DNA of 64,000 nt from NCBI RefSeq assembly GCF_900091605.1, contig NZ_FMCQ01000001.1, forward strand, positions 939,860-1,003,859. The letters are read 5' to 3'. The position numbers and the translations under genes were made by a program. The stretch comes from Micromonospora tulbaghiae (GTDB lineage Bacteria; Actinomycetota; Actinomycetes; Mycobacteriales; Micromonosporaceae). The notes under the pieces are model-generated. The model made no database searches. It was not told where the DNA came from and saw only the letters and a list, made by a program, of their open reading frames with translations. Positions 18,225 through 26,428 of this stretch are shown here, piece after piece; position 1 is the first letter of the stretch, and the number at the start of each line of letters is the position of its first letter.

Positions 18225-18256
18225 CTGCAAGAGTCAAGCATTCCTTGCGCAAGAAA
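18225..18256. promoter_or_regulatory. Candidate LacI-type operator upstream of the alpha-glucosidase gene
   Basis: The palindrome CTTGCGCAAG (18244-18253) extends to TTCCTTGCGCAAGAAA with one mismatched pair; further half-sites GCAAG (18227-18231) and CAAGC (18235-18239) lie beside it, 71-100 bp upstream of the start codon. The same CTTGC/GCAAG half-sites occur in the lacI-malE spacer at 19710-19755, so a shared repressor, probably the LacI protein here, is inferred. Confidence 0.5.
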
Positions 18257-18395
18257 TGACAGCCATCACCCGCCCTCGCCCCGAAACCCTCTCCCGAATC
18301 CCGGGACGCCCGCCCCTGTCCCGCCGCGCGTCGGTGCCCCTGCCCGCCCCTGCCCGCCCCTGCCCGCCTCTGCCTCGGCCGACTCGCCCGCGAGC

Positions 18396-18456
18396 GTTGA
18401 TCAAGGAGTTGGTGTGCCCGCTGGAGATCGACTCGGACCCAAACTCCTTGATCAAC
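18396..18456. repeat. Long-stem intergenic hairpin, GATCAAGGAGTT type
   Basis: A perfect 15-bp inverted repeat GTTGATCAAGGAGTT (18396-18410) / AACTCCTTGATCAAC (18442-18456) encloses a 31-nt loop. Related hairpins occur at 18511-18567 and 25654-25722, suggesting a dispersed element rather than a simple terminator. Confidence 0.7.
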
Positions 18457-18510
18457 CGAGGAGGGGCTGGAGGGGTGCGCGCGGAGTGGGGACGGTCGGG
18501 GAGGCTGGCG

Positions 18511-18567
18511 CGATCATGAGGTTGGCGGCCTGCACCGTCCGATTTGTCGCCGTCAACTTCATGATCG
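18511..18567. repeat. Long-stem intergenic hairpin, GATCATGARGTTG type
   Basis: CGATCATGAGGTTGGCGGC (18511-18529) pairs with GCCGTCAACTTCATGATCG (18549-18567) with two mismatches and a 19-nt loop. It has the same GATCA-G-GTT core as the hairpin about 90 bp upstream and lies 29 bp after the lacI stop, so it may also terminate that gene. Confidence 0.65.
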
Positions 18568-18595
18568 ACGCGTCGAGGGTGGGCGCGGCGAGCGG

Positions 18596-19681
18596 TCAGG
18601 CGGGGATGGGGAGGGACGGGGTGGGGGAGGAAGGCGTGGCGGGGCGCTGGCGCTTCGGGGGATCGACGGGGCGCGTCACCGCTGTCGAGCCGCGTACCAC
18701 CAGCTCGGGGCGGAACAGGTACTCGGAGTTCGGGGACGGGTGGCCGTTGATCTCGTCGACCAGGGCCCGCACCGCGGCCACGGCCATGGCGGCGACCGGC
18801 TGGCGCACCGTGGTCAGCGGCGGGTCGGTGAACGCCATGAGCGGGGAGTCGTCGTACCCGACCACGGAGATGTCGCCGGGGACCGACAGCCCGCGCTGCC
18901 GGGCGGCCCGGATCGCGCCGAGCGCCATCAGGTCGGAGCCGCAGACCAGCCCGGTCACGCCGCGCTCGATGAGCCGGCCGGCGGCGGCCTCGCCGCCCTC
19001 GACGCCGAACAGGGAGAGTTCGGTCAGCTCGGTCAGCTCGTCCTCGGCGATGTCGGTGAGGCGCCCCATCGCTGCCTTGTAGCCGGCGACCTTGCGCTGC
19101 ACCGGCACGAACCGGTCCGGGCCGGTGATCAGGCCGATCCGCCGGTGCCCGAGCGCGACCAGGTGGGCGACCGCGAGTTCGGCCGACTCCCGGTCGTCGC
19201 AGGAGACGAACGGCGCGGGGATGCCGGGCGCGTACCCGTTGATCATGACGATCGGCAGCGGCCGGGCCAGCAGCGTGCGGTAGCGGTCGTGGTCCGCGGC
19301 GGTGTCGGCGTGCAGGCCGGAGACGAAGACGATGCCGGAGACCTGACGGTCCAGCAGCATCTCCACGTACTCGTCCTCGCGTACGCCGCCCGGGGTCTGC
19401 GTGCAGAGCACCGGCGTGTAGCCGGTGGGGGCGAGCGCGGACTCGATGATCTGGGCGAACGCCGGGAAGATCGGGTTGTCCAGCTCCGGCACGACCAGGC
19501 CGACCAGTCCGGCGCTTCGCTTGCGCAGCCGGGCGGGGCGCTCGTAGCCGAGCACATCGAGGGCGGTGAGGACCGCCTGGCGGGTTTCGGGGGCCACGCC
19601 GGGGCGGTCGTTGAGCACCCGCGACACCGTGGCCTCGCTGACTTCAGCCTGTTGGGCGATGTCGGACAGTCGAGCGCGCAT
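18596..19681 (-). CDS. LacI family transcriptional regulator (maltose regulon)
   Basis: 361 residues. The N-terminal LacI helix-turn-helix reads RARLSDIAQQAEVSEATVSR VLN, with the hinge ALDVLGYERPARLRKRS after it. The periplasmic-binding-protein-like effector domain includes LVGLVVPELDNPIFPAFAQI, GIVFVSG, GHRRIGLITGP and DISVVGYDDSPLMAFTDPPL. ATG 19681 starts the DNA-binding domain directly; the longer open frame to 19747 is not conserved. It lies between and divergent from the malE-type gene, so control of the importer and both GH13 genes in response to a maltodextrin is inferred. Confidence 0.93.
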   Translation of the reverse strand: MRARLSDIAQQAEVSEATVSRVLNDRPGVAPETRQAVLTALDVLGYERPARLRKRSAGLVGLVVPELDNPIFPAFAQIIESALAPTGYTPVLCTQTPGGVREDEYVEMLLDRQVSGIVFVSGLHADTAADHDRYRTLLARPLPIVMINGYAPGIPAPFVSCDDRESAELAVAHLVALGHRRIGLITGPDRFVPVQRKVAGYKAAMGRLTDIAEDELTELTELSLFGVEGGEAAAGRLIERGVTGLVCGSDLMALGAIRAARQRGLSVPGDISVVGYDDSPLMAFTDPPLTTVRQPVAAMAVAAVRALVDEINGHPSPNSEYLFRPELVVRGSTAVTRPVDPPKRQRPATPSSPTPSLPIPA

Positions 19682-19709
19682 GTGCGGCACTTTAGCCGAA
19701 CGGCAAAGT

Positions 19710-19755
19710 CTTGCGTACACTTTTGCAAGCCCTTCCATTCTCTGCAACCTCTTGC
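19710..19755. promoter_or_regulatory. Candidate LacI operators in the lacI-malE spacer
   Basis: CTTGC (19710-19714) and GCAAG (19725-19729) form an inverted pair with a 10-bp spacer; further half-sites TGCAA (19743-19747) and CTTGC (19751-19755) follow. The cluster lies in the 197-bp divergent region just upstream of lacI and about 125-170 bp upstream of the binding-protein gene. Half-sites match those at 18225-18256. Confidence 0.5.
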
Positions 19756-19878
19756 TAACGTCCCCGCAACATGCGAGAGCAGCGGCGCAGCGTCTCGGCG
19801 CCGATCAGCAAGAAATTTCAGAGTTTCCACTGGCGGCCGCCCTTCCCCCGGCGGGCCGCCATGACGACAGGAGTACCG

Positions 19879-21129
19879 ATGCGCATCCGTACCGCGGGTG
19901 TGGTCGCCGTCCTCGGCCTGGCGCTCGCCGCCTCCGGCTGTGGTGACAGCGGCAGCGACAAGCCGGCCGCCGACGAGTCCGCCAAGGCGACCGGCGGCAA
20001 GCTGGTCATCTGGGCCGACGACAAGCGCACGGCCGCCCTCAAGCCGTTCGCCGAGGAGTTCGGCAAGGAGAACGGCGTGACCGTCGAGGTCCAGGCCGTC
20101 TCCAAGGACCTGCAGACCAACTTCGTCACCGCCTCGCAGCAGGGCAGCGGCCCGGACGTCGTGGTCGGCGCGCACGACTGGATCGGCAACCTGGTCCAGA
20201 ACGGCGCCATCGACCCGGTGCAGCTCCCGGCCGAGCAGAAGGCCGGCTTCAACGAGACCGCCATCAAGGCCGTCACGTTCAACGGCCAGGTCTACGGCGT
20301 TCCCTACGCCACCGAGAACGTCGCGCTGATCCGCAACACCGAGCTGGCCCCCGAGGCGCCGAAGACGATCGAGGACCTGGTCGCCACCGGCAAGAAGCTC
20401 AAGGCCGAGAAGAAGGCCAGCGAGATCCTGTGCCTCCAGTCCGGTCAGAACGGCGACGCCTACCACATCTACCCGCTCTACACCTCCGGCGGCGGCTACC
20501 TGTTCGGCACCGCTGCGAACGGCGACTACGACCCGAAGGACCTGGGCGTGGGCAAGCCGGAGTCGATCGCGGCCTTCCAGAAGATCGCGAAGCTGGGTGA
20601 GAAGGGCGAGGGTGCGCTGAAGCGCTCCATCACCGGCGAGAACTCCATCGCCACCTTCACCGGCAAGAAGTGCGCGTTCCTGGTCTCCGGGCCGTGGGCC
20701 GTGGCCGACGCCAAGAAGGCCAACATCGCGTACGACATCTCCCCGGTCCCCGGCTTCGCCGGCGGCAAGGAGGCTCAGCCGTTCGTGGGCGTCCAGGCGT
20801 TCTACGTGGCCGCCAAGGGCAAGAACAAGGCCCTGGCCCAGGAGTTCGTCACCAACTACGTGACCAAGCCCGAGCTGGCCGTCGCGCTGTACAAGGCCGA
20901 GCCGCGCCCGCCGGCGCTGACCGCCGCCTTCGACCAGGTCAAGGGCGAGGACGCGGACCTGGCCAAGTTCTCCGAGGCCGGCAAGAACGGCCAGGTGCTC
21001 CCGGCGATCCCGGCCATGGCCGCGATCTGGGACCCGTTCGGCAAGGCCGAGGCCGCCATCATCGGCGGCGCCGACCCGGCCAAGACGATCACGGCCGCCG
21101 GCAAGACCATCCAGGGTCAGATCAAGTAA
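19879..21129 (+). CDS. malE: Maltose/maltodextrin ABC transporter solute-binding lipoprotein
   Basis: 416 residues with a lipoprotein signal: MRIRTAGVVAVLGLALAASGC, with the lipobox Cys at 21. The mature part has MalE features: KLVIWADDKRTAALKPFAEE, GSGPDVVVGAHDWIG, VYGVPYATENVALIRN and the C-terminal AAIWDPFGKAEAAI. It would capture maltose or maltodextrins outside the membrane and deliver them to the MalF/MalG-type pair encoded next. ATG 19879 has ACAGGAG at 19867-19873. The stop TAA shares its last base with the next ATG. No ATPase gene is in the operon; a shared MsiK-type ATPase elsewhere is the usual actinobacterial solution (family knowledge). Confidence 0.93.
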   Translation: MRIRTAGVVAVLGLALAASGCGDSGSDKPAADESAKATGGKLVIWADDKRTAALKPFAEEFGKENGVTVEVQAVSKDLQTNFVTASQQGSGPDVVVGAHDWIGNLVQNGAIDPVQLPAEQKAGFNETAIKAVTFNGQVYGVPYATENVALIRNTELAPEAPKTIEDLVATGKKLKAEKKASEILCLQSGQNGDAYHIYPLYTSGGGYLFGTAANGDYDPKDLGVGKPESIAAFQKIAKLGEKGEGALKRSITGENSIATFTGKKCAFLVSGPWAVADAKKANIAYDISPVPGFAGGKEAQPFVGVQAFYVAAKGKNKALAQEFVTNYVTKPELAVALYKAEPRPPALTAAFDQVKGEDADLAKFSEAGKNGQVLPAIPAMAAIWDPFGKAEAAIIGGADPAKTITAAGKTIQGQIK

Positions 21130-22772
21130 TGAGCGCGCCGGTGTCCGGCCCGGGGTCTGCACCGCAGGCCCCGGGCCGGGAGCCCGTACGCCGTGGGCTC
21201 CCGCGCATGTCCCGTACCGCGCGGCAACACGCGCCGATCACCGCGACCGGCCTCGTCGTCAAGGTGGTCCTGCTCGGCCTGGTGGCCGGGATCGCGATCT
21301 GGGCGGCCTTCCCGCTCATCGAGGCCGAACACTGGCTCGCGCTGGGCGTCCTGGCGGTCACCACCGCCGGCCTGTTCTACCTCTACCTGAGCCGCCGGCA
21401 CATCCCGGCCAAGTACCTGGTCCCCGGCACGCTCTTCCTGATCGCCTTCCAGGTCTTCCCGGTGCTCTACACCGCGAGCACCGCGTTCACGAACTTCGGC
21501 GACGGGCACCGCGGCAGCAAGGACGACGCGATCGTCGCCGTGCAGACGGCCTCGGTGAAGCAGGTGCCCGGCTCGACCGAGTACAACCTCACCATCGCGA
21601 CCACCGGCGACCCGGCGACCGGCTCCCTGACCTTCCTGCTCAGCGACCCGAAGAGCAAGGAGGTCTTCGCCGGGGACGCGGACGGGCTGCGCAAGCTCGA
21701 CGCCGCCGACGTCGAGGTGAGCAGTCTCAGCGGCAAGATCACCGCCGCGGACGGCTACACCCTGCTGAACATCGGGCAGGCCAGCAGCCGCAGCGACGCG
21801 ATCACCGCGCTCATCGTGCCCACCGACGACGGCGCCATCCGCTCCAACGGCCTGACCCGCGCGTACGAGGGCAAGGCGATCCGGGCGTACGACGCCGCGT
21901 GCGACTGCGTCAAGGACAGCGAGACCGGCAAGACGTGGACCGCCGACGAGGACTCCGGCTCCTTCGTCGCCGCCGACGGCGAGCGCCTCGCCCAGGGCTG
22001 GAAGGTCGGCGTCGGTCTGAAGAACTTCGCCACGGTGCTCACCGACCGCAACATCTCCGGCCCGTTCTTCGGCACGCTGGCCTGGAACTTCGCGTTCGCG
22101 ATCGGATCCACCGGGCTGACGTTCCTGCTCGGCATGGCCATCGCGCTCGCGCTGCACTCACCCCGGATGCGCGGCACCAACCTCTACCGGATGGTGCTGA
22201 TCCTGCCGTACGCCATGCCGTCGTTCGCCATGCTGCTGATCTGGCGGGACATGTTCAACACCGACTTCGGCCTGCTCAACAACCTGTTCGGGCTGGACGT
22301 CGACTGGTTCGGCGGCAACTGGTCGGCCCGCATCGCGGTGGTCCTGGTGCAGTTGTGGCTCGGCTATCCGTACATGTTCCTGGTGGCAACCGGCGCGTTG
22401 CAGGCCATCCCGCGGGAGCTGACCGAGGCGACCTCGGTCGACGGCGCGTCGCCCTGGCAGTCGTTCCGGGCGGTCACCCTGCCGCTGCTGCTGGTGGCGC
22501 TGTCGCCGCTGCTGATCGCGTCGTTCGCGTTCAACTTCAACAACGTCAACGCGATCCTGTTCACCACCGAGGGCGGCCCGTTCGCGCCGGACAACCCGAC
22601 CAACGGCGCCACCGACCTGCTGATCACCTACACGTACCGGCTCGCGTTCGGCGCGCAGGGCGCCGAGTTCGGCCTGGCCGCCACCGTCTCGATCTTCATC
22701 TTCGCGATCGTGGCGACGGTGTCGGCGATCAGCTTCCGGCGGACCCGCAAGCAGGAGGAGGTGTACTCGTGA
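21129..22772 (+). CDS. malF: Maltose ABC transporter permease, MalF-type
   Basis: 547 residues. About eight membrane segments are split by a large extracytoplasmic domain (about residues 120-290), as in MalF. The conserved EAA loop ELTEATSVDGASPWQSFRAV contacts the ATPase. Other MalF features are KYLVPGTLFLIAFQVFPVLY and RMVLILPYAMPSFAMLLIWR. The start shares one base with the malE stop and the stop overlaps the malG GTG by 4 bp, so the three are translationally coupled. Confidence 0.94.
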   Translation: MSAPVSGPGSAPQAPGREPVRRGLPRMSRTARQHAPITATGLVVKVVLLGLVAGIAIWAAFPLIEAEHWLALGVLAVTTAGLFYLYLSRRHIPAKYLVPGTLFLIAFQVFPVLYTASTAFTNFGDGHRGSKDDAIVAVQTASVKQVPGSTEYNLTIATTGDPATGSLTFLLSDPKSKEVFAGDADGLRKLDAADVEVSSLSGKITAADGYTLLNIGQASSRSDAITALIVPTDDGAIRSNGLTRAYEGKAIRAYDAACDCVKDSETGKTWTADEDSGSFVAADGERLAQGWKVGVGLKNFATVLTDRNISGPFFGTLAWNFAFAIGSTGLTFLLGMAIALALHSPRMRGTNLYRMVLILPYAMPSFAMLLIWRDMFNTDFGLLNNLFGLDVDWFGGNWSARIAVVLVQLWLGYPYMFLVATGALQAIPRELTEATSVDGASPWQSFRAVTLPLLLVALSPLLIASFAFNFNNVNAILFTTEGGPFAPDNPTNGATDLLITYTYRLAFGAQGAEFGLAATVSIFIFAIVATVSAISFRRTRKQEEVYS

Positions 22773-23668
22773 CCACCATCGCGGAGACGCCCACGTCCAC
22801 CCGCAGGCCGGCCCGCCGATCGCGCGGCCGCTGGTTCGCCCAGGTGGGCTGGCGGCACCTGGTCGGGGTGCTGGCGGTGGTGTTCAGCCTCTTCCCGATC
22901 CTGTTCGTGATCTCGGCGGCGTTCAACCCGCTCGGCACGCTGTCCTCCACCGAGCTGCTGCCGACCGGGGCGTCGCTGGAGAACTTCACGAACCTGTTCG
23001 ACAACACCGCGTTCGGCCACTGGTTCCTCAACTCGCTGCTGCTCGCGGGCGTGGCCAGCTTCGCGTCGATCTTCCTGTCGTCGCTGGCGGCGTACGCGTT
23101 CTCCCGGATGCGCTTCGCCGGGCGCCGGGTCGGCCTGCTCGCGCTGTTGCTGATCCAGATGTTCCCGCAGTTCCTGGCGATCGTGGCGATCTTCCTGATC
23201 TTCACCACGCTCACCGACCTCTACCCGGCGATCGGGTTCAACACCCCGTGGGGCCTGTTCCTGCTCTACATGGGTGGCGCGCTCGGCGCGAACACCTGGC
23301 TGATGAAGGGCTTCTTCGACACCCTGCCGAAGGAGCTGGACGAGTCGGCGACCATGGACGGCGCGTCGCACGTGCAGGTCTTCTTCCGGATCATGCTGCC
23401 GCTGGTGGCGCCGATCCTGGCGGTGACCGGCCTGCTCGCGTTCATCGGGTCGATCAACGAGTTCATCATCGCCAACGTGTTCCTCACCGAACCCGAGTCG
23501 AAGACCCTCGCGGTCGGCATGTACGGCCTGGTGGCCGGCGAGCGTAACAACAACTTCGGGATGTTCGCGGCGGGCACGCTGCTCACCGCGATCCCGACGG
23601 TGCTGGTGTTCCAGCTGCTCCAGCGCTACATCGTCTCCGGACTCACCTCCGGAGCGGTCAAGGGCTGA
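22769..23668 (+). CDS. malG: Maltose ABC transporter permease, MalG-type
   Basis: 299 residues with six membrane helices. The EAA loop is ELDESATMDGASHVQVFFRI. FSLFPILFVISAAFNPLGTL, YAFSRMRFAGRR and LLIQMFPQFLAIVAIFLIFT are typical of MalG proteins. The GTG start overlaps malF as GTGA. The gene ends with TSGAVKG, the usual MalG C-terminus. A GH13 gene follows 142 bp downstream. Confidence 0.94.
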   Translation: MTTIAETPTSTRRPARRSRGRWFAQVGWRHLVGVLAVVFSLFPILFVISAAFNPLGTLSSTELLPTGASLENFTNLFDNTAFGHWFLNSLLLAGVASFASIFLSSLAAYAFSRMRFAGRRVGLLALLLIQMFPQFLAIVAIFLIFTTLTDLYPAIGFNTPWGLFLLYMGGALGANTWLMKGFFDTLPKELDESATMDGASHVQVFFRIMLPLVAPILAVTGLLAFIGSINEFIIANVFLTEPESKTLAVGMYGLVAGERNNNFGMFAAGTLLTAIPTVLVFQLLQRYIVSGLTSGAVKG

Positions 23669-23810
23669 GCCTCCTCGGCTCACGCTGCGGCAAGGGCGTC
23701 GTGTCGGCGTACACCGGAGCGGTTTCCGGGCGGACCGCCGCGGTCGGGTGAAACCGGCCGCGGCGGGTGCCCGCCCCTCTCCCTGTCGGTACGACGCGAA
23801 AGGCAGCACC

Positions 23811-25622
23811 ATGTCTCTTCAGCCGCACCACGACGGCTCCGCCACCTACGTCCCGGAGCAGGAGCCCGCGCTCGGGCAGACCGTGCCGGTCTTCGTCCGG
23901 GTGCCGGCCGGATCCGGCGTCTCCCAGGTGCACGTGCGCACCACCGGCGACGGCGAGCCGCGCTTCGCCGAGGCGCGGATCGACCGCACCGACGGCGGCG
24001 ACGTGTGGTGGCGGGCCGACGTCGAGGTCCGCAACCCGGTCAGCAACTACCGTTTCCTGCTCGACGGCGAGCGCGGTACCCGCTGGCTCAACGCGGCCGG
24101 TCTGGCCGGCCACGACGTGCCGGACAACGGCGACTTCAAGCTGGTCGGCTACGCCCCGCCGCCGGCCTGGGCCCGCGACGCCGTCATCTACCAGATCTTC
24201 CCGGACCGGTTCGCCCGCTCGGCCGCCGCCGACGGCCGGACCGCGCCGGACTGGGCGATCCCGTGCGACTGGGACACCCCGGTGATCGGCCGCGGCCCGG
24301 AGACGCCCCGCCAGTTCTACGGCGGCGACCTCGACGGCGTCACCGAGCACCTGGACCACCTGGACCGGCTCGGCGTCAACACCGTCTACCTCACGCCCGT
24401 CTTCCCGGCGCGCTCCAACCACAGGTACGACGCGTCGAGCTTCGACACCGTCGACCCGCTGCTCGGCGGCGACGCGGCGCTGGCTCGGCTCGCCGACGCG
24501 GTGCACGCCCGGGGCTGGCGGATGCTCGGCGACATCACCAGCAACCACACCGGCGACGCCCACCACTGGTTCACCGCCGCCGTCTCCGACGTGAACGCGC
24601 CGGAACGCGAGCTGTACTACTTCGACCTGCCCGGCTCGGACTATGAGTCGTGGAACGGGGTGAAGTCGCTGCCGAAGCTGAACTGGGGCAGCGCGGAGCT
24701 GCGCCGCCGGTTCGCCACCGCCGAGGACTCGCTGCTGCGCCGCTGGCTGCGCCCGCCGTACGGGCTGGACGGGTGGCGGGTCGACGTGGCGAACATGACC
24801 GGGCGGCGCGGCGCGGACGCGTACACCCACGAGGTGGCGCGGCTGTTGCGCGAGGTGGTGGCCGAAACCCGGCCCGACGCGCTGCTGCTCGCCGAGCACG
24901 GCCACGACCACACCGGTGACCTGGACCGCGACGGCTGGCACGGCACCATGAACTACGTCGGCTTCACCGACCCGGTCTGGTCCTGGCTGCGTCACGGCGA
25001 CGACCCGGTGCCGAACTTCCTCGGCACCCCGGGCGGGGTACGGCGGCGCGACGCCGCGGCGATTCTCGCCACCATGAACACCTACCGGTCACTGGTGTCG
25101 TGGCGGTCGTACACGCACTCGTGGCAGTTGCTCGGCTCGCACGACTCGGCCCGGATCCGCACCGTGGTCGGCGACGCGGCCCGGCAGGAGGTGGCCGCCG
25201 GACTGCTCGCCACCATGCCCGGCACGCCTGTGGTCTTCGCCGGGGACGAGCTGGGCCTGACCGGCACGAACGGGGAGGGCTCGCGTACCCCGATGCCGTG
25301 GCACCGGCCGGAGAGCTGGGACCGGCGCACGTTCGACGCGTACCGGTCGTTGCTGACGCTGCGCCGCGACGAGCCGGCGCTGCGGCACGGCGGCCTGCGG
25401 TGGGTGCACGCGGACGCGGACACGCTCGTCTTCCTGCGCGAGGCGCCCACGTCGACGGTGCTGGTGCTGGCGAGACGCGCCGCGGGCACCCCGGTCCGCC
25501 TGACCGGCCTGCCCGCCGCCGAGAACGTCTACGGCAACGCCCCCGCCCTCCACCCCGACATCGAGGGCGCGGTAACTCTCCCGGCCGACGGCCCCACGTT
25601 CCAGGTCTGGCGCCTGCCCTGA
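23811..25622 (+). CDS. GH13 maltodextrin-degrading enzyme (neopullulanase/cyclomaltodextrinase-like)
   Basis: 603 residues. An N-terminal beta domain of about 120 residues (VPVFVRVPAG to SNYRFLLDGERGTRWLNAAG) resembles the CBM34 module of neopullulanases and precedes the catalytic barrel (DAVIYQIFPDRFARS). GH13 regions are visible as DITSNHTGDAHHWF, GLDGWRVDVANMTG (nucleophile Asp), LLAEHGHDHTGD (acid/base Glu) and LLGSHDSARI. No signal peptide, so it should act on imported maltodextrins. ATG 23811 follows GCGAAAGG. It lies downstream of malEFG and is probably in the same regulon. Confidence 0.9.
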   Translation: MSLQPHHDGSATYVPEQEPALGQTVPVFVRVPAGSGVSQVHVRTTGDGEPRFAEARIDRTDGGDVWWRADVEVRNPVSNYRFLLDGERGTRWLNAAGLAGHDVPDNGDFKLVGYAPPPAWARDAVIYQIFPDRFARSAAADGRTAPDWAIPCDWDTPVIGRGPETPRQFYGGDLDGVTEHLDHLDRLGVNTVYLTPVFPARSNHRYDASSFDTVDPLLGGDAALARLADAVHARGWRMLGDITSNHTGDAHHWFTAAVSDVNAPERELYYFDLPGSDYESWNGVKSLPKLNWGSAELRRRFATAEDSLLRRWLRPPYGLDGWRVDVANMTGRRGADAYTHEVARLLREVVAETRPDALLLAEHGHDHTGDLDRDGWHGTMNYVGFTDPVWSWLRHGDDPVPNFLGTPGGVRRRDAAAILATMNTYRSLVSWRSYTHSWQLLGSHDSARIRTVVGDAARQEVAAGLLATMPGTPVVFAGDELGLTGTNGEGSRTPMPWHRPESWDRRTFDAYRSLLTLRRDEPALRHGGLRWVHADADTLVFLREAPTSTVLVLARRAAGTPVRLTGLPAAENVYGNAPALHPDIEGAVTLPADGPTFQVWRLP

Positions 25623-25653
25623 GCCGACGCCTTCCCTCCCCTCCCCACCCCGT

Positions 25654-25722
25654 CGATCTTGCGGTTCCGGCCCGCGGCACGCGGCTTTCGTCCCGGATGC
25701 CGGGGCGGTAACTGCAAGATCG
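25654..25722. repeat. Long-stem intergenic hairpin, GATCTTGCRGTT type
   Basis: CGATCTTGCGGTT (25654-25666) pairs with AACTGCAAGATCG (25710-25722), one mismatch in 13 bp, enclosing a 43-nt GC-rich loop. It follows the GH13 gene by 31 bp and resembles the two hairpins at 18.4-18.6 kb. It may serve as a terminator. Confidence 0.65.
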
Positions 25723-25827
25723 CGGGGGAGAGGGGCGGGGACGGGGCGGGGGAGGGCGGGTCACGGTATGACGGCGGTCGGCGGGGTGACTACTACGTTG
25801 CGTCGTTGATGAGGGAGGATGGGGCGC

Positions 25828-26169
25828 GTGGAAGCTCTTCGACTGATTCTTCTCTACGTCCATCTGATCGGCTTCGCGCTGCTGCTCGGTGGTGCGATCG
25901 CCCAGTACGTCACCGGCCGGCTGCGGATCAACGCGGCCATGCTCTGGGGCGCGATCATCCAGATCCTCACCGGCATCGGGCTGTCCGCTCCGCTGCGCGA
26001 CGGGGACGAGCCGGCCCCGGCGAAACTTGTTACCAAGTTGGTGCTCGCGCTGCTCATCTTCGTCATGGTCTTCTTCTCCCGTAAGCGGGAGAGCGTGAAC
26101 CGTGGCCACTTCCTCGCGATCGTCGGGTTGACGCTGGTCAACGCGGCTGTCGCGGTGTTCTGGCGTTAG
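25828..26169 (+). CDS. Small integral membrane protein
   Basis: About 113 residues with four hydrophobic segments (ALRLILLYVHLIGFALLLGG, MLWGAIIQILTGIGLSA, KLVLALLIFVMVFF, AIVGLTLVNAAVAVFW). GTG 25828 has GGGAGG at 25813-25818 with a 9-nt gap; ATG 25819 is in frame but would touch the ribosome-binding site. TACGTT (25794-25799) may be the -10 box. Conserved in actinobacteria as a protein of unknown function, as far as I recall; no catalytic motif is seen. Confidence 0.8.
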   Translation: MEALRLILLYVHLIGFALLLGGAIAQYVTGRLRINAAMLWGAIIQILTGIGLSAPLRDGDEPAPAKLVTKLVLALLIFVMVFFSRKRESVNRGHFLAIVGLTLVNAAVAVFWR

Positions 26170-26263
26170 TTCGCCAGGAAGTCGGGGAAGCTCGGGAAAA
26201 CGGACGTTCGCGACACCACCGGGCACGCCTACCGGCCGGATAAGTGACGTGCCCCACGCAAGG

Positions 26264-26279
26264 GTTACACCGGGGTAAC
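26264..26279. promoter_or_regulatory. Inverted repeat upstream of the nucleoside importer
   Basis: GTTAC (26264-26268) and GTAAC (26275-26279) form an inverted repeat with a 6-bp spacer, about 150 bp upstream of the solute-binding gene. The half-site arrangement resembles a GntR-type operator; the protein is unknown. The rest of the 259-bp gap shows no gene. Confidence 0.3.
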
Positions 26280-26428
26280 GGACGCTCAACAGTCGTGCAC
26301 GATTGTCGGCCGGTGGGTGGGCGCGGGCGTACGCTCCCGTCCGTAACGTGGGACGCCGGCGGCACACCGCAGGCCGGCGAAGGGATGCACGCCGTGCACG
26401 ACGCGGTGTGCAAGGGGAAGGAGACGTC

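Larger units (their letters stand above)
18155..18595. other. 441-bp intergenic region with operator-like site and two large hairpins
   Basis: No gene is supported here. From the alpha-glucosidase side it holds a promoter/operator region (18225-18256), a low-complexity CCCGCCCCTG tract (18300-18370), a 15-bp perfect inverted repeat (18396-18456) and a second, imperfect hairpin (18511-18567) just after the lacI stop. Each element is listed separately. Confidence 0.6.

Noticed and set aside
18300..18370. CCCGCCCCTG tract as a tandem repeat of interest
   Set aside because: Only short, irregular C-rich units are present; this is ordinary low-complexity spacer in a high-GC genome.
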